49,153 nucleotides of DNA from an uncultured Pontibacter sp. (GCA_947499125.1 CANMMP010000010.1:1-49153); one strand, 5' to 3'; positions 9,501 through 18,857 are shown, numbered from the stretch's first letter. The notes: a model not told the origin generated them from the sequence alone. Numbers and translations are program-made.

Positions 9501-11763
9501 AGTCTTTCAGCTTAGTTGTCACTAAGCTTCTTATAAACTCTCTACCTGCAAATTGCTTAAAGTGCAGGTCATTGCTGAAATACATCCATTCAGGAGAATG
9601 GCTATTCTCCTTGCTGGCATATAGCACTGGATCATTTAACTTGAGTGGATTTTCCCAATGGATCAACGGCAACAGGTTAAGAGGGGTCAGTTTCTTCAGA
9701 ACTGCCTCATATAGCTTTAAGCCGCCTACCTGTCTGTTCAGTTCTAGCTGATAAGCAATAACTAAGGGGTGTAAGGGGGAAAGTTTAACGACACGCCGCC
9801 CGAAATCTTCTACGACAGTCCCAAGTAAGAATAAGTCAGCCTCTTGGTTCTCGTCCAATACACTATTCTCCTTAATCTTACTAACTTCATCCAAGTAAGC
9901 CTCGACGTAACATTGTGCTTTATTTTGTAAGACATCGCCTATATATGTTAGGCTTGGCAGTTGATCTCGTTCTTTATAGAACTGTACGAAGTCAGAAAAT
10001 GCCTGCTTCATGGTTCCTGAAAGGCGCAGTTCTCTTCCCTCCAATTCCCCATTCTCATGTTCATGCCAGCAATATCCCTCGCTCTCTAAAAGCTTAATTT
10101 CTAGCAGAAGGGTCTTTCTAAATTCATCTTTAACAGTAAACTCCTGATTTCGGAAGTATAGTTTAAGCGTACGTGATTCGCTGTTATAGACATGTTGATA
10201 ATTCTCAGAATGTACCCTCTTATCCTGCCATATCTCCCATCCTTTAATATTTCTAGGCAACTCAACAGCTGGCTTGACACACATGTGCATCTGCAACCCC
10301 TGAAAACCTACTGTGAAGGGGATTGTATCGTCATCTGCCTCAGGATCCACACGTAATGTCAATTTTTGGTCTTCCTCCAACTCAAATTGGTCTCCTATTG
10401 ATAATACTTTAGAGTATTCCTTAAGCTTACTGGAACGGTTAAAAGTCAGTTCTCCATCCGTACTCAAGATGAGCTTGCCTTGCTTATCAATTGTATAACA
10501 TGCTCCGATTCCCTCAAAATATGCAGGTGAGAAAGGCAAAGACCAAATTTTGAATTTGAATTTGTTGGTCTTGGCTTTTTCATCGTGGAATTCAAAAGAC
10601 AGGAAATCATTATTGGCTGCCAGCCCCTTTACCTTCACTTTTATAGTCTTCCCCTCCACAGTAACCTCTCCCTTTTCTCGAGAAGAGCCTTCGGTCTTTA
10701 ATTTTCCCTTCAAGGAATCGTCAAAACCAAATGTAACTGTAACAGGATATTCAGCAAGCGGATTAAAAATGAGAATATTGCGCTCCCTTTTTTTAGCTGT
10801 TGTTTCCGCTTGAGGTCTGTCCCATACAAATACCCCTTCAGAAAAAGATACTGGGTTTGTATCCAAATATACCGCCGGCTTGGTTTTGTCTTTTACCTTA
10901 GTCCATCTGCTTACCGTTGAGAAGTCAGTTTCTTTCCAGCGATCATCCTCCAATCCCTCCTCCAGGCTTTTTATACCCTTTGGGGTTAACTTTCTATCTA
11001 AGTCTCTATTGATTTCTCCATGCCTGACAACATATTCTATGTTGGCAAACCATTTCTGGTTGTCCTGTAGTGCTTTCCGAACAGTTTCGGTATCAGTAAA
11101 TGATTCTAATTCCTCATGTGGAAAAAGGCCTAGAGCTGCATAGTCATTCTGCTCAATAAAGCCCTTCTGATATAAGCCGACAATGTTAGCTAAATCAAAA
11201 ATAGTGGCACTATCTGTGTGAAGTTCCTTTAGCTTCCTTGAGACGGCATCTTGCAGAATAGTCTTCTCCACAGTATTAAAAGTTGACTTCTCAATACGCG
11301 AAATTAGACTATCAGAAAAGTCAGAGAAATTAAGCGGCATTCCCGCCTTGGACAAGTCCCCGCTACCTCCTAACAAACTGTCAAGCTTACCACTATAAAG
11401 AATAATAATAGCTGTCTTCTGAAAATCTTTTATTTGCCCGGCTACCTGATTACGCAGGGTAGTCAGGTAATTTTCCGTTGCTTGTCTACTTGTAGCTAGA
11501 ATGAGATCAACCCCATTAATGTTCACCTTATGGGATACAAACTCTTTTGATTCCTCTGTATGTTTGTAGTGAAAACCTGATGTGGCTTCCGGCTTGTAAC
11601 TTATTAGGCTTTGGTAAAAGGCATTTACATTTTCCTCTTTTTCAAGGTGTAGTGAATAGCGATCACCTGCTTTCAGTAAGGCTGACACCTCAAAGAACTG
11701 GAATAAGCTATCTGCCAGGTAATTATAGAATTGATTTAACATACTGTGCGTCTCCACTATCAC
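6553..11763 (-). CDS. dptH: DptH, phosphorothioation-dependent restriction protein (HerA-like ATPase)
   Basis: A 1736-residue protein of the size and architecture of DptH, the large subunit of the DptFGH restriction complex that attacks DNA lacking phosphorothioate marks. The C-terminal third is a HerA/FtsK-type ATPase: Walker A GTMGTGKTQF near residue 1400, Walker B MILVDEADNF near 1624, then a GREFGVGTILSTQ segment typical of HerA-like motors. The N-terminal two thirds have no motif I recognise apart from a possible PD-(D/E)xK-like FYPVEVKIGK stretch. The start overlaps dptG by 41 bases, so the genes are coupled. Order on the minus strand is XRE, dptF, dptG, dptH. Confidence 0.9.
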   Translation of the reverse strand: MIVETHSMLNQFYNYLADSLFQFFEVSALLKAGDRYSLHLEKEENVNAFYQSLISYKPEATSGFHYKHTEESKEFVSHKVNINGVDLILATSRQATENYLTTLRNQVAGQIKDFQKTAIIILYSGKLDSLLGGSGDLSKAGMPLNFSDFSDSLISRIEKSTFNTVEKTILQDAVSRKLKELHTDSATIFDLANIVGLYQKGFIEQNDYAALGLFPHEELESFTDTETVRKALQDNQKWFANIEYVVRHGEINRDLDRKLTPKGIKSLEEGLEDDRWKETDFSTVSRWTKVKDKTKPAVYLDTNPVSFSEGVFVWDRPQAETTAKKRERNILIFNPLAEYPVTVTFGFDDSLKGKLKTEGSSREKGEVTVEGKTIKVKVKGLAANNDFLSFEFHDEKAKTNKFKFKIWSLPFSPAYFEGIGACYTIDKQGKLILSTDGELTFNRSSKLKEYSKVLSIGDQFELEEDQKLTLRVDPEADDDTIPFTVGFQGLQMHMCVKPAVELPRNIKGWEIWQDKRVHSENYQHVYNSESRTLKLYFRNQEFTVKDEFRKTLLLEIKLLESEGYCWHEHENGELEGRELRLSGTMKQAFSDFVQFYKERDQLPSLTYIGDVLQNKAQCYVEAYLDEVSKIKENSVLDENQEADLFLLGTVVEDFGRRVVKLSPLHPLVIAYQLELNRQVGGLKLYEAVLKKLTPLNLLPLIHWENPLKLNDPVLYASKENSHSPEWMYFSNDLHFKQFAGREFIRSLVTTKLKDFSNNFNYLFFYDKKSPLKINVVNMGDCLQILQGIFDYYKKQVYDGTAPHELRPIDLFIYGSDRYVTAFEKMAHLSDREDFEDAFDISVNSDNHDLDDLINAFRDKIHFYTRDLKTECEYAHLTFYQFDSADVTNAYTMMDNVPSGLSLDGLISDLPSFYDNQAYITGFGTKYHSRNSLLLDTTKAYNALAKVSFTKNPFERNKSLSTHIDSNIKHKLDELYMHSQWVTFVDPHFDLSFFKDKNDLIIIHYSDQYSNASGFDAITVTRKTEQYQFMLREVLRQKNVPAVDTEIRKLIDLYNAINGEWLLKLIGSKEENLRREKLSLLSAAKSFLAFYDHPNIIWVPVSLEEILRISGGAGLKQNEGLFSGKNLGATEHHCDDLLMIGLFEVGNTLHVQFYPVEVKIGKNNPDVLKKARLQALKTKQLIYDHLTDEENPFLAKLYRSFFAKIAVINASKMQLYGIWPEQNWDKITEVFRSRLLNDDFVISDFLSEKIREYAVFAFSQDALSREYAFDEERGVAATFLEQDGYNYLVKSVEEIKAWLFHTKNSIETTRLLASQIAFPLSDVDDRFEQMIESNDPIEDNPADNGVHQDKEQPTALTAEKERPMRIVFGEEVNDRELVCWYPTTTSKVMHTNTGIIGTMGTGKTQFTKSLITQLHLEGKYNVGETPVGILIFDYKGDYIKNDFVQATNAKVYNLYHLPYNPLAIDISSNAMPLLPLHIASTLQETIAKAFNLGVKQKAILRDLIIRAYEEKGIHKVNQSTWGNTAPTIADVCEIYLMDENSSKDSLHAALTQLFEYEIFQPGGIKTNSLYNLLDGVTVINLSGYSEAIQNLVVAITLDSFYSQMQKHGHSRIEGDYRQLTRMILVDEADNFLSKDFNSLRKILKEGREFGVGTILSTQFVDHFATSDNDYSQYILTWVVHRVNEIKAKEVEALFSVSDKDQRDVLIHRIKKLEKHHSLVNLAGSPPILMKDRAFWEL

Positions 11764-13195
11764 TTTTCTTCTCTAATAAATTTATCTTCTCAAATAGCTC
11801 AATAATTGCTTGTTGGCTTGCATCATCGAAGTAAATTCCTCTTTCTTTATATTCAAACCAAAGGTCTTTTAGACGGATCTTAGAATGATCCCCAATGCAT
11901 AGTTTCGTGATAAACAACAACATGCTGTGATTAAGACTTATTGAGGTACCGTTTCTTCCCCTGTTCTTTAGAAAGTTCTCACGGCAAAAGAAAACAAACC
12001 AATTTGCATAATTCCCCTTGGGCTTTTTTCTCCCAGAATGCTCAAACTGATACTCTATCATGAACCATAGCTTATAAACTTCTATTTCAAATGCATCAGT
12101 AATCTTTCTTCTATTTAAGGAGCTTATAAACTGTTCATCAAAGCTTTCCCATTCACCTTCAACATCTGGAACATACTGTTGGTAAATTTCTGAGATACCT
12201 TTAATAGCATGAATTAAGCTCTCTTTGGCGCTATAGTTAAGCCCCTGGTAATATTCTTTCAGTGCAACGTAATCGAAAGTCTTATTGCTGTTTGAAAGCT
12301 CCAAATGGTTAAGCAGATCTAAGCAGATCGCATGGGAAAACAAGTGATTAACTTTAGGTTCCAATTGCCTCCAACCAGCATCGTAGGCTCTTCTGGATTC
12401 TGAAAAGGTTTCTTCCTCTAGCGTAAAATACAGCGGGTGGACCTGGGGATTGAAGAAATCGTTTAACTTAAAGGCTGCCTTGGCAACGTAGAAAAAGTAA
12501 TAAAACTTAAAAAGCTTCTCAACATCTTGCAGGAAAGACTCCTTATTTGATGCTAAGTACAATAAATCCTTCTTGAAAAGTTTGACTACCTCATGATCCA
12601 ACACATGGTAGCTAGGCGGTGTGTAGTCAAAGTCCTTTAAAGGAGGCAAGGATTTATTTACCAGTTGATTGAGGATATGCTCCTCATGTATGTCATGCTC
12701 TTTAAACAGTCCTTCTAGCTCTTTATCTATAAATACAGCCTTTATAAATGCTGCTGTTTTATCAAGTGTATTGTAAGGAGTAGACCAATTTAAATATGGT
12801 TGCGCCTGAGGACCGTACTTAACTAAATTTAGTTCATCGAAGTAAAGAGAGTCAACGATCGCTTGCAATTTGCCTTTAAGCAACTGCTCTGCTTTTGTCT
12901 GGGTTACAACATTATCTAAAATCGTTTGCTTTAAACGCTCTCCATAGTTTTCGGCATTTTTCAACTCATTTGAAAAGTCCTTTTGCAAAATCATCCTATA
13001 GCATTTCCCTACATAACCGTCAAAGTTCTTCAGGTCCTGCTTTAAAACTTTGCCCAGGTTCGGCTCCATCTTCGTATTGTAGGGAAACAATAAAATTTTC
13101 GAAGGCTGTCTATGCTTGAATTCTTTGATAGTGCCATCTTGATTTAAGACAAAATAACCCTTCAAATCTTGCTCAACATTAATGTAAGTTTCCAT
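11723..13195 (-). CDS. dptG: DptG, phosphorothioation-dependent restriction protein
   Basis: A 490-residue protein between dptF and dptH, the position and size of DptG. No catalytic motif is visible. It is mostly helical and rich in Phe, Tyr and charged residues, as expected of this family. The gene begins 7 bases after the dptF stop, and its last 41 bases overlap the start of dptH. The call depends on gene order and size, because DptG proteins are poorly conserved. Confidence 0.85.
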   Translation of the reverse strand: METYINVEQDLKGYFVLNQDGTIKEFKHRQPSKILLFPYNTKMEPNLGKVLKQDLKNFDGYVGKCYRMILQKDFSNELKNAENYGERLKQTILDNVVTQTKAEQLLKGKLQAIVDSLYFDELNLVKYGPQAQPYLNWSTPYNTLDKTAAFIKAVFIDKELEGLFKEHDIHEEHILNQLVNKSLPPLKDFDYTPPSYHVLDHEVVKLFKKDLLYLASNKESFLQDVEKLFKFYYFFYVAKAAFKLNDFFNPQVHPLYFTLEEETFSESRRAYDAGWRQLEPKVNHLFSHAICLDLLNHLELSNSNKTFDYVALKEYYQGLNYSAKESLIHAIKGISEIYQQYVPDVEGEWESFDEQFISSLNRRKITDAFEIEVYKLWFMIEYQFEHSGRKKPKGNYANWFVFFCRENFLKNRGRNGTSISLNHSMLLFITKLCIGDHSKIRLKDLWFEYKERGIYFDDASQQAIIELFEKINLLEKKSDSGDAQYVKSIL

Positions 13196-13202
13196 CGCTC
13201 AG

Positions 13203-14945
13203 TTAAAGTTTTTCAAAGACGTACTCTCCATACTCATTTTGTGAAAAACTATAGTCTAAAGGTCCTCCTAAATTTATTTCATCTACATACAGCATAGAGT
13301 CAGTATTTCCAGTATTGATCAACAAATCCACAAATCGCACAAAGTTTATGTAGTTATTCCTATCTAGTGTATTTGGCCTATACCCCTGATTAATTTTACA
13401 TAAAAGCATATAAAGCGCATAATCAATATCAATACGCTGGGTGGCCTGGTTACCTGTAGATCTAAATTCGAATTGAAGCTGAGGGTAAAACTGGTGAAGC
13501 ACAGTTTCATTGACTTTTTGATCTGGAGAAGGTAAAATGGAATGCAAGCCAATATTTTTAAATACTCTATACTTGTACCTTTTTGAGGCACTCGGAAGCA
13601 TCACGTTGTTTTTCCCATGTGTGCTACCATTCCACTTTTCAACCGCCGCCTTTACAATTTCATTAGTACTTCGCAAACCCAATGCATCTTTTCTGTTGAA
13701 GGCATAGAGTGCCTTGGTAAAGGCTTGAAAATAGGGATCTATAAAAAATTCTCTATTGGACTGGAAAAAGGCCAAACGGATGAAGAGTTTGAATAATGCA
13801 TCCTGATCGCTATTTAACGCCTCTATAATCTTATGTAGGTATAAGGTTATATTCTGCACATGCATTTCAAAGACTTCTATAGGTTTTGTACTAGTAAAGA
13901 GCTGTATAGCAAGCTCATCTAGTTTTTCATCTCTGTTTGCGCAAGGATCAAGATTCGTAAGGGTTGCAAAAATTTTGGAGAGTGTTGGGTGTTCAAATAT
14001 ATAATATGGGGTATAATAACGCACTCTACCTTTGAACCACAAACCCTTAATATCTTTACCATACTGATCCAAGTCTTCATAGGAAAACTGATATGGAACA
14101 AGAATATCATGAACAAAATTTAGCAGATGTCGAAAGGAAATAATCTGCTTTTCTTTGATTATTGCCTTAACGAGCAAGTCCGCTATCATTGCACGATGAT
14201 TGGGGTCAAATAAAAACTCATAGTTATACCTTACTGGACACCTGTCACTCCACTCATAGGTAAGCACTTTTTCATAGGCTACATATACTGGGTTTGAATT
14301 TTCTTGAAGCACTAAACGATCCAGAAGCTTGCTGAAAATTGTCGGCTGGGCACCATCTTCAGTTAATTCAAAAAAGTGGTAGTTGGTGAAATTAACATAC
14401 TGGAAACTGTTGCCTTCGCGGTATTCATCTTTTTTTACTTGGGCTAGCTCTAGGATTCCCTGGTTTTCTACAAAATCCTTTAATTTTGAAAACTGGTCCT
14501 TACGTTCCTCAAGAAAATTACTTAAAGTACCTAAGTTTATGGCTAAGATCTGTTTACTAACATGCCCTCCATCAAGATTTTCATCAGAAAAAGGTTCCAA
14601 CACATAAGTCAGCGTTTGAATGCAACTCTCATCAGGGCTAAAGCTTTCTGTAGCATCATTGTGAACTTTAAAAGACTGATAAAATGGTCTAAGCTCTGCG
14701 TCATTGTTTAAGCATGACAGCAAATGAGATTTGCCATCTCCTACATTACCACATATCAACAGTAAGACTGGGTGCGGAGCCTGAGATGCCTTCTGCACGA
14801 TATTTCTTAAAACAGATTCAACATGCCGCTCAATGTGTAGATATTGTTTTAGGGCATCATCATTAGAAATATCACTATGAGCCACGGCTTCTTTAGAGGA
14901 GTCTTTCAGCTTCTGTAGTTCATATACTAAAGGATGTTTGTTCAT
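13203..14945 (-). CDS. dptF: DptF, phosphorothioation-dependent restriction protein (P-loop)
   Basis: A 580-residue P-loop protein. The Walker A motif GNVGDGKSHLL is at about residues 66-76, close to the N-terminus, as in DptF. DptF is an ATPase component of the DptFGH restriction machine that responds to unmodified DNA. The first gene of the dpt set, it starts 12 bases after a small XRE regulator. Length is normal. No nuclease motif is seen. Confidence 0.88.
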   Translation of the reverse strand: MNKHPLVYELQKLKDSSKEAVAHSDISNDDALKQYLHIERHVESVLRNIVQKASQAPHPVLLLICGNVGDGKSHLLSCLNNDAELRPFYQSFKVHNDATESFSPDESCIQTLTYVLEPFSDENLDGGHVSKQILAINLGTLSNFLEERKDQFSKLKDFVENQGILELAQVKKDEYREGNSFQYVNFTNYHFFELTEDGAQPTIFSKLLDRLVLQENSNPVYVAYEKVLTYEWSDRCPVRYNYEFLFDPNHRAMIADLLVKAIIKEKQIISFRHLLNFVHDILVPYQFSYEDLDQYGKDIKGLWFKGRVRYYTPYYIFEHPTLSKIFATLTNLDPCANRDEKLDELAIQLFTSTKPIEVFEMHVQNITLYLHKIIEALNSDQDALFKLFIRLAFFQSNREFFIDPYFQAFTKALYAFNRKDALGLRSTNEIVKAAVEKWNGSTHGKNNVMLPSASKRYKYRVFKNIGLHSILPSPDQKVNETVLHQFYPQLQFEFRSTGNQATQRIDIDYALYMLLCKINQGYRPNTLDRNNYINFVRFVDLLINTGNTDSMLYVDEINLGGPLDYSFSQNEYGEYVFEKL

Positions 14946-14957
14946 AGCATAAAATGG

Positions 14958-15194
14958 TTACAAGTCCTCTGAAAAAAACTCGGAAAGAGGTACATCTAAT
15001 CCTTTAAGCACCTTTATTAAGGTCAAGAATTTTATATTCTCTCCTGTTTCATAACTGCCATACTGAGTTCTGGAAATCCCATGCTCGTAAGCAAAATGCT
15101 CGTAATTTGTGTAGCCTTTTTTAAGGCGAAATGTCTTAATCCGCTGTCCTAGCTTTTTGAGAATCTCTTTTTCCTCATCTGTTAGATTTTTCAT
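14958..15194 (-). CDS. Small XRE-family helix-turn-helix regulator of the dpt operon
   Basis: A 78-residue protein that is little more than a lambda-Cro/XRE DNA-binding domain: KKGYTNYEHFAYEHGISRT followed by YGSYETGENIKFLTLIKVL gives the helix-turn-helix and the following helices. It is the first gene of the minus-strand operon with dptFGH, 12 bases ahead of dptF, so it probably controls restriction gene expression. The inverted repeat at 15237-15264 just upstream is a natural candidate for its operator. XRE controllers of this kind delay restriction until modification is established in many RM systems; here that is inference. Confidence 0.85.
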   Translation of the reverse strand: MKNLTDEEKEILKKLGQRIKTFRLKKGYTNYEHFAYEHGISRTQYGSYETGENIKFLTLIKVLKGLDVPLSEFFSEDL

Positions 15195-15221
15195 TACCTA
15201 TATAGTATCTAACAAATGTTG

Positions 15222-15264
15222 CAAATATGCCCTAACATTAGTACCTGTTTAAAGCGGTACTAAT
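15222..15264 (-). promoter_or_regulatory. Putative promoter and operator of the XRE-dptFGH operon
   Basis: A perfect 9-bp inverted repeat, ATTAGTACC (15237-15245) and GGTACTAAT (15256-15264), with a 10-base spacer. On the minus strand CATATTTG (15229-15222) matches the TAnnTTTG -7 element with one mismatch, and the palindrome would cover its upstream part. The XRE start is at 15194. This arrangement suits autorepression. Confidence 0.5.
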
Positions 15265-15428
15265 AAGCTTTCCATATAAATAGAATAATTAATCTACTAA
15301 AAACTCCTATTTTAGCTTTATAAGGAAAAGAGAACCATGCTTCAGCTAAACAAATAAGACTCTACTGTTGTATAGACCTGCTTGCATCATGGGAAAAATT
15401 ACACTACGTCTATAGCTATTTTACAATT

Positions 15429-16559
15429 ATGCTTGCTTTACCCCATGATAATCTCCTACCGGTCGACCGGCTAGCCAGCTCCTTCCGTCATGTTACTAAT
15501 TCCTATAAATATTATTGGTTTTTGGCTGTACTAGAGACTTTAGAGGCCAAACCTGACTATCCTATCATGCAAGTTGAGGGCTTAGCTCTGCGGATGTTAT
15601 CTTTGGTATGGTACCCATTGGACTTCTATAAACTGTCTTTCGGAAAGCAGGACAGCTTCAAACTTATTGCAGAGGCTCTGTCAAAGGAGGTGCACCTAAA
15701 TACTTCATTCAATTCTCCTCATCTTTACCAGCAAATGCAGCGAAACCTTACAAGTGAAGCGCTAAACTCATTGGCTAAGCGTGTAAAAACTTTAGTAAGG
15801 TATGTACCTTATCGCTTTCAACATTCATTTATTTCTGAGGAGCTAAGAGGACTAAAGGATCAACAGGTAGACAGAGCAACAGTAGAGGTTGCAGCCAAAC
15901 TTTTCTATTCTCCGCTTGGTAAAGTAATGTACCGGTATCATGAGGAGAATGCCACTATTGAGTTACACCCTCTTTGGATGTCTTACCTGCAGCGGCACCT
16001 CCACATCCTTCGGGGATTCACATATTTCGAATTAATACGCTTTCTACAAAAGCATAACCCACATGTACCAGGGCTTTCAGAAAAGCTATTTCGTCCACAC
16101 AATAGGAATCTTAGTCATGCGACTACTTTTTGGTCACTATACCTGCAGCATAATCCTGACTATAGGTGCCCATATTCATCCGAAGAAATAACCTTATCAA
16201 AGTTCTCGTTGGACCATTTTGTTCCTTGGAGTTATGTTGCTCATGATTTACTCTGGAACTTATTGCCTGTACCCAAAGAGGTTAATTCTGCCAAAGGGAA
16301 TGCCTTGCCTTCGCTGTCCTTATACTTTCCGGCCTTGTGTGCTAGACAATATAATGCCTTTAAGTTTCTATTAGAGAACAGAATCCCTAAAAAAGAGAGG
16401 CTACTAGAGGACTACGCCACAATGTATGGGCAAGACCTCACGGGTTTGTTACAAATTAGCCAGGAGAACTTTAATATAAAATTAGGTGAGACTATACGAC
16501 CTTTGGTACAGGTAGCCACCAACATTGGGTTTAAGGCGGAATGGACTTACAGAATATAA
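15429..16559 (+). CDS. HNH endonuclease-like protein beside the Dnd/Dpt locus
   Basis: A 376-residue protein whose C-terminal half carries an HNH signature: FSLDHFVPWS at about residues 259-270, then DLLWNLLPVPKEVNSAKGN with the second Asn and a Lys/Asn-rich end. HNH domains of this type often have two CxxC zinc pairs; only a single Cys (RCPYSSEE) remains here, so the zinc is probably absent. The N-terminal 230 residues are helical and unfamiliar. It is divergent from the dpt operon, which suggests a restriction-type role, but a function in phosphorothioate biology is only inference. The start was chosen as the first ATG after a stretch without coding. Confidence 0.7.
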   Translation: MLALPHDNLLPVDRLASSFRHVTNSYKYYWFLAVLETLEAKPDYPIMQVEGLALRMLSLVWYPLDFYKLSFGKQDSFKLIAEALSKEVHLNTSFNSPHLYQQMQRNLTSEALNSLAKRVKTLVRYVPYRFQHSFISEELRGLKDQQVDRATVEVAAKLFYSPLGKVMYRYHEENATIELHPLWMSYLQRHLHILRGFTYFELIRFLQKHNPHVPGLSEKLFRPHNRNLSHATTFWSLYLQHNPDYRCPYSSEEITLSKFSLDHFVPWSYVAHDLLWNLLPVPKEVNSAKGNALPSLSLYFPALCARQYNAFKFLLENRIPKKERLLEDYATMYGQDLTGLLQISQENFNIKLGETIRPLVQVATNIGFKAEWTYRI

Positions 16560-17068
16560 TTATTCTGTTTGATTGCTGAAACTACTGTTCTGCTGCAATT
16601 CGCATTCTTAGCCTTCCATTAGAATGTATCAATATTTTCTTCTTCGTGTTTGATAATGGTATGATGGTCCTGATGAAGGATGACCTACCCTTTAAAGTTA
16701 ATAGAGCCAAATAAGGAGCTCGTTTTAAGTAATGCGGTATGTTCAAAATATTTTGAACCCGCATTACTGCACTATTACATTAATGACATTACAGTCATAA
16801 GAATACTCACCTATCTTCATTCTGCTACTGAAGTCTAATGTTAGTATCAGTAACTAGAGCAAAACTTTATATCAAAATAGCTTCATAACTAGAAGTAATT
16901 AAGGCCAGATATAAGAGCTCAATATATATCCTATTATATATTAAAGCATTTATATGTATAGCTTAAAATAAGTTTTAACTTTAGAATATAATTAGCACAA
17001 AAAAGAAAATTAAAACATTTGATTTTGAGCCTGGTGGTTGTTTTATAGCATCAGCTAAGGTTCAATCA
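16560..17068. other. 509-base gap without a convincing gene
   Basis: Holds the hairpin at 16728-16768 and an AT-rich stretch of about 270 bases before the first DUF262 gene. A short minus-strand frame at 16582-16764 has no recognisable features. The upstream region of the DUF262 pair should contain its promoter, but I see no clear TAnnTTTG element. Confidence 0.5.
16728..16768. repeat. Inverted repeat downstream of the HNH gene
   Basis: AGTAATGCGG...GTTCAAAAT (16728-16749) faces ATTTTGAACCCGCATTACT (16750-16768) with a three-base TAT bulge. It could be a weak terminator for the HNH gene or a protein site. The following TTACATTAATGACATTACAG resembles the plasmid's other TTAC-rich palindromes only loosely. 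Confidence 0.6.
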
Positions 17069-18844
17069 ATGAGGGAAAACAGCATGAATAACAGCTTAAA
17101 AGTTAGGAGTATCAATGAGTTGTTCGGTGAACGATTTCATATACCTTCTTATCAGAGAGGGTACAGATGGACAGAAAAGCAAGTAACAGACCTACTGGAA
17201 GATGTCTGGCATTTTGGAAATACCCCCCAGAGCCATGAAATTGGAAAAGACAAGCCTTTCTACTGCTTACAGCCAATTGTAGTAAAGCAGAATGATAGAG
17301 AAGAATGGGACGTGATCGATGGGCAACAACGTTTGACAACCATCTACCTTATTCTGAAAAATCTTGAGGGTTTCATTGATGGCTCTACTAAGAACTTTGG
17401 GAAGATCGAGTATGAAACTAGAAAGGAAAGCGAACACTATCTTAAAAGCATTGTAGAGGCCGATAAAGATGCGAATGTAGACTATTATCATATCTATAAT
17501 GCTAATAAAACCATTAGTGAATGGTTTGCTAACAAAGCCAATAATGGCTTCTCTAGCGCGCGCATAAAGTTTCTAACGCCTTTCCTGGAGGACACTAAAG
17601 TTATTTGGTACCAAGTCAATGATGGCACTGAGGCAATAGACATCTTTACCCGAATCAACATTGGCAAGATTCCTCTTACTAATGCGGAACTGGTAAAGGC
17701 TTTGTTCTTAAAGCAAGGTAACTTCGATAAGGGAGGGATCAGCAACATCAGACTTAAGCAGATTCAGATATCAAGTGAATGGGATAAAATAGAAAGTGTG
17801 CTGCAAGATGATGGGTTCTGGCATTTTATTTACCAAGGCAACAAGAAGTACAGCACACGCATCGAATATATTTTTGATTTGATGAAAGGCAAGAATCCCA
17901 ACCACGATCCCCATTATACCTTCTACGAATTCCATAAAGACTATCTGCAAGACACAGACAAGGAGAAAGCTACAGATCGCCTCTGGTTGTCTATAAAGAA
18001 GTATTTCCAGACGTTTGAAGAGTGGTTTAAGGATAGAGAATTCTATCATTTAATTGGTTATTTAATAACCAGCGGTTACTCTGTATCAACCCTAATAGCG
18101 GAGTCAAAAAATTACACCAAAACAGAATTTAAAGAAAGATTAAGATCCAAGATCAAGGGTGTTGTAAACTATAGCTCAGATGATCTGGATGAACTGGATT
18201 ACAATGACAGAATTAAGGTAAAGTCTATTCTCCTGCTGTTTAACATTCAAACCATTCTAAGCAATAAAGCATCAAACATTCGATTCCCTTTTGATAGCTA
18301 TAAAAAGGAGGATTGGGATATAGAACACATTCGGTCAGTAAAGTCTGATATGTTAAAAGCCACCTCTAAACAGAGAAGGCATTGGTTAGAAACTGTACTC
18401 GAATACTATACAGGTAAGACAGAAGTAAAGGAGCAGGAAAAGGAAATCCCTAACTTGAAAGCAGAAGACAAAGCGTTTGCAGAAAATATACTTGTCCTTC
18501 TGTTACAAGAGAAAATCGCAGAGGATGAATTCTTAAAGCTTTATGAAGATATTCTTCAGAGATTCGAGGAGAACAACGAACCAGATAATATCAACTCTAT
18601 CTCTAACCTGACTCTTTTAGACGCATCTACTAATCGAAGTTACAAAAATGCTGTGTTCCCTATAAAAAGGAAGACCATCCTAGAGAATGACATGAAAGGT
18701 ACATTCATCCCTATTTGCACGAAGAATGTTTTCCTGAAGGCTTACAGTAATAAACTCGATGGTGTGATGTTCTGGCAAAAGAAAGATGCAAAAGACTACT
18801 TGCAGGCCATTAAAACAACATTGAAGCCTTACCTTAAATCTTAA
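17069..18844 (+). CDS. DUF262/DUF1524 protein, GmrSD- or SspE-like restriction enzyme
   Basis: A 591-residue protein with an N-terminal DUF262 domain: IPSYQRGYRW near residue 29 and the nucleotide-binding DVIDGQQRLTT near residue 81. The C-terminal third looks like DUF1524, an HNH-type nuclease, with DWDIEHIRS near residue 416 and SISNLTLLD plus an N-x-S-Y-K-N stretch later. Proteins of this design include GmrSD/BrxU, which cut modified phage DNA, and SspE, which senses phosphorothioate. Next to Dnd/Dpt, a modification-dependent role is attractive but unproven. The codon at 17084 is a second possible ATG start. The next DUF262 gene begins 13 bases after its stop. Confidence 0.8.
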   Translation: MRENSMNNSLKVRSINELFGERFHIPSYQRGYRWTEKQVTDLLEDVWHFGNTPQSHEIGKDKPFYCLQPIVVKQNDREEWDVIDGQQRLTTIYLILKNLEGFIDGSTKNFGKIEYETRKESEHYLKSIVEADKDANVDYYHIYNANKTISEWFANKANNGFSSARIKFLTPFLEDTKVIWYQVNDGTEAIDIFTRINIGKIPLTNAELVKALFLKQGNFDKGGISNIRLKQIQISSEWDKIESVLQDDGFWHFIYQGNKKYSTRIEYIFDLMKGKNPNHDPHYTFYEFHKDYLQDTDKEKATDRLWLSIKKYFQTFEEWFKDREFYHLIGYLITSGYSVSTLIAESKNYTKTEFKERLRSKIKGVVNYSSDDLDELDYNDRIKVKSILLLFNIQTILSNKASNIRFPFDSYKKEDWDIEHIRSVKSDMLKATSKQRRHWLETVLEYYTGKTEVKEQEKEIPNLKAEDKAFAENILVLLLQEKIAEDEFLKLYEDILQRFEENNEPDNINSISNLTLLDASTNRSYKNAVFPIKRKTILENDMKGTFIPICTKNVFLKAYSNKLDGVMFWQKKDAKDYLQAIKTTLKPYLKS

Positions 18845-18857
18845 GACCCGAAATCTA

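Noticed and set aside
16582..16764. 60-codon minus-strand frame after the HNH gene
   Set aside because: Contains the inverted repeat 16728-16768 at its start, low complexity and no motif; likely chance.
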